From CAG-217 sp963605415 (GTDB lineage Bacteria; Bacillota; Clostridia; Oscillospirales; Acutalibacteraceae), in NCBI GenBank assembly GCA_963605415.1, contig CAVCUL010000006.1, forward strand, positions 51,398 to 115,397: 64,000 bases of DNA, given 5' to 3'. Shown in pieces: positions 59,918 to 64,000 of this stretch (its first letter is position 1; each line of letters opens with the position of its first letter). Position numbers and translations under genes: made by a program. A model generated the notes under the pieces. The model was not told where the DNA came from, ran no database searches, and worked only from the letters and a program-made list of their open reading frames with translations.

Positions 59918-60670
59918 TTAAGAATGCAAAAAATCCAAACAGCGTTTTTTGTAATCCGGCGCCTCATCATAGACCCCGTGGCCGTATTCTTCCCCGTAAA
60001 GCCAAAATGTGCAATTCAACGCCTGGGCCAGCTGTCTTGCGCCGTCGGCGGTGGTCACCCGATCGCCGGCACTGCCGATTACCAGGGTCGGACACTGTAC
60101 GGCAGTCAGTCGGCGGGTGCAATTATACCCACGGCAAGCCTGTGCCAAAATCAAAAACCGCTCAAACTCCGCGTCCGTAATCTCCAACTCAGAGGCAATC
60201 AGCGCCTCCCGGTGCACCGCTAAGGTTTGGGGCGAGTAAACAGCGTCCACAAAGCCGGTCACCAAACCCGCTGCGTCCTTGCGCCGGGCGCAGTCTATCC
60301 ATTTTTCTACAATTTGCTCAAAGGTGGCATTGGGTTCCGCCAGAGTAGAGCCCAGAATCATTTTATGTACCAGCGCCGGATGGTCAATGGCCAAATACAA
60401 GGCAATCATGCCGCCCTGAGACGCGCCAAACACATCGGCACTTTCTATTTGCAGGCGCGCCATGGCAGCCGCCGTGTCCCGCGCCATATCCTGAACGGTG
60501 TAGCCGGGAGAAAGATTTTCTTCTCTGTCAAACACATAGACCGTGTATTCGTCACAAAAGCACTGATATGCCGCCTGAATTTCCCGGGCATAACGCAGAA
60601 TGCTGTGGACAGATAAGCCCGGCAGGATCACAAAATTCTTTTTTCCGCTTCCAAATTTGATGTAATCCAT
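59918..60670 (-). CDS. Alpha/beta-hydrolase fold protein
   Basis: A 250-residue cytoplasmic hydrolase with nucleophile elbow GASQGGM (Ser near residue 84), an acid in the GSAGDRVT strand, and a C-terminal His in EYGHGVYDE. The substrate is unknown. Stand-alone relatives of RsbQ, a hydrolase that works with PP2C phosphatase RsbP in B. subtilis energy-stress signalling, have this fold; being 42 bases upstream of a PP2C-phosphatase receptor gene makes an RsbQ-like role plausible (inference). Confidence 0.87.
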   Translation of the reverse strand: MDYIKFGSGKKNFVILPGLSVHSILRYAREIQAAYQCFCDEYTVYVFDREENLSPGYTVQDMARDTAAAMARLQIESADVFGASQGGMIALYLAIDHPALVHKMILGSTLAEPNATFEQIVEKWIDCARRKDAAGLVTGFVDAVYSPQTLAVHREALIASELEITDAEFERFLILAQACRGYNCTRRLTAVQCPTLVIGSAGDRVTTADGARQLAQALNCTFWLYGEEYGHGVYDEAPDYKKRCLDFLHS

Positions 60671-60735
60671 TTTTACCCGCTTCCGAAAATCATCTCGTTA
60701 TAAAACACTGTATTCACGCATTTTTTCAGTTTTTC

Positions 60736-60764
60736 AGTATAGCACATCAACCCGTCGATTTCAA
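60736..60764 (-). promoter_or_regulatory. Promoter of the hydrolase-phosphatase-HD-STAS operon
   Basis: On the minus strand TTGAAA (60759-60764) and TATACT (60736-60741) are 17 bases apart, with a TG-n extension. No other promoter is evident for the four genes. Confidence 0.75.
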
Positions 60765-60796
60765 CCTATGTTTTAATAAAAATTATAATATAAGGG

Positions 60797-60825
60797 CGCT
60801 TATATATGTTAAAATTGAATAAGCG
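60797..60825. promoter_or_regulatory. Inverted repeat next to the importer promoter
   Basis: CGCTTAT (60797-60803) and ATAAGCG (60819-60825) form a seven-base inverted repeat directly against the -35 box of the importer promoter, a possible operator. Confidence 0.45.
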
Positions 60826-60854
60826 TTGCAAGCTTTTCGAAAATATGATACAAT
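60826..60854 (+). promoter_or_regulatory. Promoter of the amino-acid importer operon
   Basis: TTGCAA (60826-60831) and TACAAT (60849-60854) are 17 bases apart, with a TG-n extension. Confidence 0.75.
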
Positions 60855-60884
60855 GGCACGCAATACAGGAAGGAGAAAACGCTT

Positions 60885-62480
60885 ATGAACAGAAAGAACA
60901 AGCCATTGGTTCAAAGCCTTTGCGCACTGATCGCCCTGCTGCTTTGTCTTGGCGCCCCGTTTTGCGCCTGGGCGGAAGAAACCACCGCGTCCGACGATAC
61001 GGCGGTCTGGGAAATGCTCTCCGGCAAAACCGCCGGCGTCATGACCGGCACCCCCCAGGACAAAATCGTGCTGTCTAAGGTACCCAATGCCAAAATTCAG
61101 TATTTTAACAGCATTACCGATGTGGCCCTGGCACTGGAAACCAAAAAAGTGGATTTTGCGGCGTTGCCTACCGTCAGCTACTATACCCTGGTGCAGCAGT
61201 ATGAGAACTTCGGCTATCTGGACGCCGCCTTCGCCGTATATGATGTAGGTACCGTGTTTTCCAAATCCGGCCAAAACGAGAATATTCGGCTGCAACTCAA
61301 CGAATATATCCAAAAGCTGAAAGATAACGGCCAGCTGGAGGAACTGCAAAACTACTGGCTGTTCCCCCACGACTGGGAAACGCTGGATATACCGGAAAGC
61401 GGCAAAAACGGCACGCTGACCATGGCCACAGCCAGCACGCTCAAGCCCTTTTCCTTCCGGATCAACGACCAGCATGTGGGGTATGAGGTGGCTATCATCG
61501 CCGGCTTTTGTAAGGAATACGGCTACGGCCTGAAGATTGAAGATGTGGACTTTGCCGGAATTTTAAGCGGCATTTCCAGCGGACAATACGATCTGGCCGC
61601 CAGCCAAATCTCCTGGACGGAAGAGCGGGGCGAGAGCGTAGATTTTTCTGATTTTTACTACACCCAGAAGTTTGTGCCCATTGTCAACAGCGAGGACTTT
61701 GCCTGCGACCAGCTGATCACCGCTGACAGCGCCACAAATGACGACGGCGGCGACAGCCAGTCGGAAAATCCGGTAATAAAAAGCATTCGCCGCACGCTGA
61801 TTGATGAAAATCGGTGGCAATCCCTGCTGCAGGGACTGCTGGTCACCCTGTGCATTACGGCCGTGGGCTTTTTGCTGGCCAATCTTTTCGGCGCCGCCTT
61901 TTGTGCCATGTCTCTGTCCAAGTCCAAGGTGCTGAAAGCCCTTGCAGAAATTTATGCCAAGCTGATGCAGGGTCTGCCTATTGTGGTTGTGCTGATGCTC
62001 CTGTACTATGTGGTATTCGGAAAGGCCAAGGCCTCCAACATTCTCATTGCCATGCTGGGCTTCGGCCTGGTATTCGGCGCCTATATGGCCCAGCTGTTTA
62101 AGGGCGGCATTCAAAGTGTAGACGGGGGTCAATGGGAGGCGGCCTTATCCACCGGATTGACCAAGCCGCAAACATTCTTCGGCATCATTCTGCCCCAGGC
62201 CGTCCGCACCATGCTGCCGGGCTACTTCAGCAATTTAATCAGCCTGATGAAGGGCACCGCCGTTGTAGGCTACATTGCCATCAACGACCTGACCAAGGTG
62301 GGCGATATTATCCGCAGCAACACCTATGAGGCCATTGTGCCGCTGCTGACCATTGCCGTGCTTTACTTCCTGATTGCCAGCATTTTGCTGACGATCATGA
62401 ACGCGCTGCACAAGAGGCTGACCGCACACCGCAGAAAAAAGCCCGTTGAGCCCTCAGCACAGAAAGGAGATTTGGCCTGA
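60885..62480 (+). CDS. Amino-acid ABC transporter: tandem substrate-binding domains fused to permease
   Basis: A 531-residue fusion. Signal peptide or anchor about 1-28; a first, shortened SBP_bac_3 domain (about 35-165, with KKVDFAALPTVSYYTL and LNEYIQKLKDNGQL); a second SBP_bac_3 domain (about 175-285, with GILSGISSGQYDLAASQISWTEER); then a five-helix HisM/GlnP-type permease with the EAA loop QWEAALSTGLTKPQTFFGIILPQAVR. Tandem receptors on the permease are as in lactococcal GlnP (glutamine/glutamate), but the first domain here seems truncated. The ATG follows AAGGAG; the stop shares one base with the ATPase start. Confidence 0.9.
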   Translation: MNRKNKPLVQSLCALIALLLCLGAPFCAWAEETTASDDTAVWEMLSGKTAGVMTGTPQDKIVLSKVPNAKIQYFNSITDVALALETKKVDFAALPTVSYYTLVQQYENFGYLDAAFAVYDVGTVFSKSGQNENIRLQLNEYIQKLKDNGQLEELQNYWLFPHDWETLDIPESGKNGTLTMATASTLKPFSFRINDQHVGYEVAIIAGFCKEYGYGLKIEDVDFAGILSGISSGQYDLAASQISWTEERGESVDFSDFYYTQKFVPIVNSEDFACDQLITADSATNDDGGDSQSENPVIKSIRRTLIDENRWQSLLQGLLVTLCITAVGFLLANLFGAAFCAMSLSKSKVLKALAEIYAKLMQGLPIVVVLMLLYYVVFGKAKASNILIAMLGFGLVFGAYMAQLFKGGIQSVDGGQWEAALSTGLTKPQTFFGIILPQAVRTMLPGYFSNLISLMKGTAVVGYIAINDLTKVGDIIRSNTYEAIVPLLTIAVLYFLIASILLTIMNALHKRLTAHRRKKPVEPSAQKGDLA

Positions 62481-63568
62481 TGATTTCCATTCAACACCTG
62501 AGAAAAGAATATGAAAACGCCACACCGTTAAAGGATGTAAACGCCACCATTCAAAAGGGCGAGGTGATCTCTGTGATCGGTCCCTCCGGCACCGGTAAAT
62601 CCACCTTGCTGCGGTGCCTGAACCGCTTTGAAACCCCCACCTCCGGCACTATTTTGGTGGATGGGCAAGACATTGGCGCCAAGAGCTGCAAGCTGTATGA
62701 GCTACGGCAGAAAATGGGCATGGTGTTTCAGAGCTTCAATTTGTACAATCACATGAATGTGGTGGAGAATATCATGTATGCGCCGATGAAGGTGCTGGGA
62801 CTTTCCAAGACCGACGCCTATCAGCGGGCCATGAAGCTGCTGCGCACCGTCGGTTTGGCAGAAAAAGAGCTGAACTATCCGGATGAGCTGTCCGGCGGCC
62901 AAAAGCAGCGCGTGGCCATTGCAAGAACCCTGGCCATGGAGCCGGAGATTATTCTTTTTGATGAGCCCACCTCTGCGCTGGACCCCACCATGGTCGCCGA
63001 GGTGCTATCCGTCATTAAGCGGCTGGCCCAGGAGGGCATGACCATGATTATTGTTACCCATGAGATGTGGCTGGCCAAAACCGTCTCCACCCGGGTTTTC
63101 TATATGGACCAGGGCGAAATCTATGAGGACGGCACCCCGGACCAGATCTTTAATCATCCCCAAAGGGAGCGCACCCGCCGCTTTATCAACGGGCTGGACG
63201 GCTTTCACAAGGAGTTCCTGCGGGATCAGCTGGATTATCTGGGTCTCATCAGCGAAATTCACGCCTTTGCATTAAAGAAACTGTTGACCCCCCACCTGGT
63301 GCACTGCATCGAATCGGTAATGGAAGAGGTGTATATCCAGGCCATTTTGCCGGCGCTTGACGAAAGCGCCCGGGTTCATTTTGCGCTGGAATACTCCGAA
63401 AAGCAAGGGATTTGCCAGATCGAATTCCGCTGGAAGGCACCCTGTGTCAATCCGCTTTTGAACATGGACGACATTTCCCGCAAACTGGCGGAGCATTCCA
63501 CCAAATCCATCCAATATCAATATACCGACGATGGCTGTAACGATATTGTGGCCGTTGTAGAAAGTTAA
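62480..63568 (+). CDS. Amino-acid ABC transporter ATPase with GHKL-like C-terminal extension
   Basis: A 362-residue protein. Residues 1-245 are a GlnQ-type ATPase: GPSGTGKST, LSGGQKQRVAIAR, IILFDEPTSALDP and VTHEM. About 115 further residues replace the usual C-terminus. By eye they follow the GHKL domain of the phosphatase at 57440-59875: ESVMEEVYIQAI against RVIIDEVYSNI, then EFRWKAPCVNP against TFSDDGKPYDP, then SIQYQYTDDGCNDIV against AVEYVYENAKNVL. Key ATP-site residues (the Asn and the G-box glycines) are missing, so it is likely a non-catalytic binding domain. Confidence 0.88.
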   Translation: MISIQHLRKEYENATPLKDVNATIQKGEVISVIGPSGTGKSTLLRCLNRFETPTSGTILVDGQDIGAKSCKLYELRQKMGMVFQSFNLYNHMNVVENIMYAPMKVLGLSKTDAYQRAMKLLRTVGLAEKELNYPDELSGGQKQRVAIARTLAMEPEIILFDEPTSALDPTMVAEVLSVIKRLAQEGMTMIIVTHEMWLAKTVSTRVFYMDQGEIYEDGTPDQIFNHPQRERTRRFINGLDGFHKEFLRDQLDYLGLISEIHAFALKKLLTPHLVHCIESVMEEVYIQAILPALDESARVHFALEYSEKQGICQIEFRWKAPCVNPLLNMDDISRKLAEHSTKSIQYQYTDDGCNDIVAVVES

Positions 63569-63589
63569 AATTCCCCTACAGATATATAG

Positions 63590-63633
63590 AAATGCCGGAA
63601 GTCTTTGAAAATAAAGACTTCCGGCATTTTTCA
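63590..63633 (+). terminator. Terminator of the importer operon
   Basis: A 15-bp stem (AATGCCGGAAGTCTT with AAGACTTCCGGCATT) is followed by TTTTT. Confidence 0.88.
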
Positions 63634-63787
63634 TTCCCTTTAAATCCTCAAAAATCCTTGATTTTACTGGCTTTTCAGAGATTTTAGTGTTAATCAATTC
63701 TCTTTTGAAATCTGCTAATTTTACGCTGCTTTTTCCCTTCATTTTAGCAAGGTATTAGCAAATGCAAGGATTTTTGGGGAATGTCAT

Positions 63788-63940
63788 TCAGTTAGGAAGC
63801 GATACATATTCTTCAATATTCTCTTCCTCGTATTGTAGGCTACCGCAGGGAACAGAACCGACGAGCGGTGTCTGCGTCATCTCCTTGTTGACCTTTTTTG
63901 TCAGGTCAGTAATGATTTCGTTTCCGTCATACTGAATCAT
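63788..63940 (-). pseudogene. Fragment resembling a LexA/UmuD-type S24 peptidase N-terminus
   Basis: A 50-codon frame ending in TPLVGSVPCGSLQ and EEENIEEYVSLPN then a stop. This matches the start of the S24 autoprotease domain of LexA-like repressors and UmuD, including a Cys-Gly cleavage-type site, but the rest of the domain is missing. Its ATG overlaps the stop of the preceding fragment. I judge it truncated or decayed; it could also be a small real gene. Nothing else gene-like is seen in 63634-63787. Confidence 0.5.
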
Positions 63941-63999
63941 ATTCTTACCAAGTATTTGTATGCTGTACCTCTGGCAATGCCAACAGCTTCAGCAATCTT
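63937..63999 (-). CDS. C-terminal end of an HTH protein (runs off the window)
   Basis: The last 20 codons of a frame entering from beyond the window read KIAEAVGIARGTAYKYL before a stop, the recognition-helix pattern seen at the C-terminus of serine resolvases and in small HTH regulators. Only the tail is visible, so the family cannot be fixed. Confidence 0.4.
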   Translation of the reverse strand, partial: KIAEAVGIARGTAYKYLVRI

Positions 64000-64000
64000 T

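Overview
The window is a chromosomal stretch from a Gram-positive anaerobe of class Clostridia, most likely a gut Oscillospirales-type bacterium. This is inferred from gene content and style, not from a database match. Pointers are: high-GC coding sequence with Firmicutes sigma-A promoters (many with exact 17-bp spacers and extended TG-n -10 boxes), AGGAGG-type ribosome sites, a PerR/reverse-rubrerythrin pair, a thioredoxin partnered with a small ferredoxin-thioredoxin-reductase-like protein, B12-dependent MetH with a separate reactivation-domain protein, ftsEX with NlpC-free M23 hydrolases, and a lacto-N-biose (GH112) operon typical of gut Clostridia. No phage, complete IS, rRNA or CRISPR array is present.

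Layout. 0-6.7 kb: a metallophosphoesterase with two GtrA-like membrane proteins; thioredoxin plus a mini-FTR; glmS; reverse rubrerythrin and PerR behind a PerR-box promoter. 6.8-16.7 kb: GDPD, nitroreductase, asnB, tRNA-Thr and tRNA-Tyr, a probable cytoplasmic lacto-N-biosidase (beta-helix plus chaperone-like partner) with GH112 phosphorylase, tmk, and a degenerate GDPD. 16.7-29.3 kb: guaB, then a very long minus-strand operon ftsE-ftsX-three coiled-coil M23 hydrolases-queH-rarA-nth-aroK-transglutaminase. 29.7-37 kb: a CdaR/PucR regulator, then FHA-FtsW/RodA-PBP-hflX-DUF4830-pseudouridine synthase. 37-50 kb: galM, an OmpR two-component system, a GNAT enzyme of different base composition, rplM-rpsI, an RrF2 regulator with metF-B12 reactivation-metH, pnp and rpsO. 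49.8-53.1 kb: a MacB/Sal-type ABC transporter behind paired operators of the form TGACA-N4-TGTCA.

53.3-63.6 kb is the most unusual part. A minus-strand operon encodes an alpha/beta hydrolase, a membrane receptor carrying both a SpoIIE-type PP2C phosphatase and a GHKL (RsbW-like) kinase domain, a small RelA/SpoT-like HD hydrolase, and a STAS domain fused to an aminoglycoside/choline-kinase-like phosphotransferase. Divergent to it lies a GlnP-like amino-acid importer whose ATPase carries a C-terminal extension that looks like a degenerate copy of the GHKL domain next door. Convergent to it lie a seven-helix membrane protein and a PrsW-like intramembrane protease. I propose that these form a partner-switching signalling unit whose output is a kinase and a transporter and not a sigma factor; that is inference.

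Five long intergenic elements (near 5.3, 15.5, 29.4, 40.1 and 46.6 kb) share blocks of sequence. One of their hairpins changes sequence between copies while its two arms stay complementary, so the structure is what is conserved. The right edge holds fragments of what looks like a LexA/UmuD-type protein and an HTH protein, perhaps the edge of a decayed mobile element.
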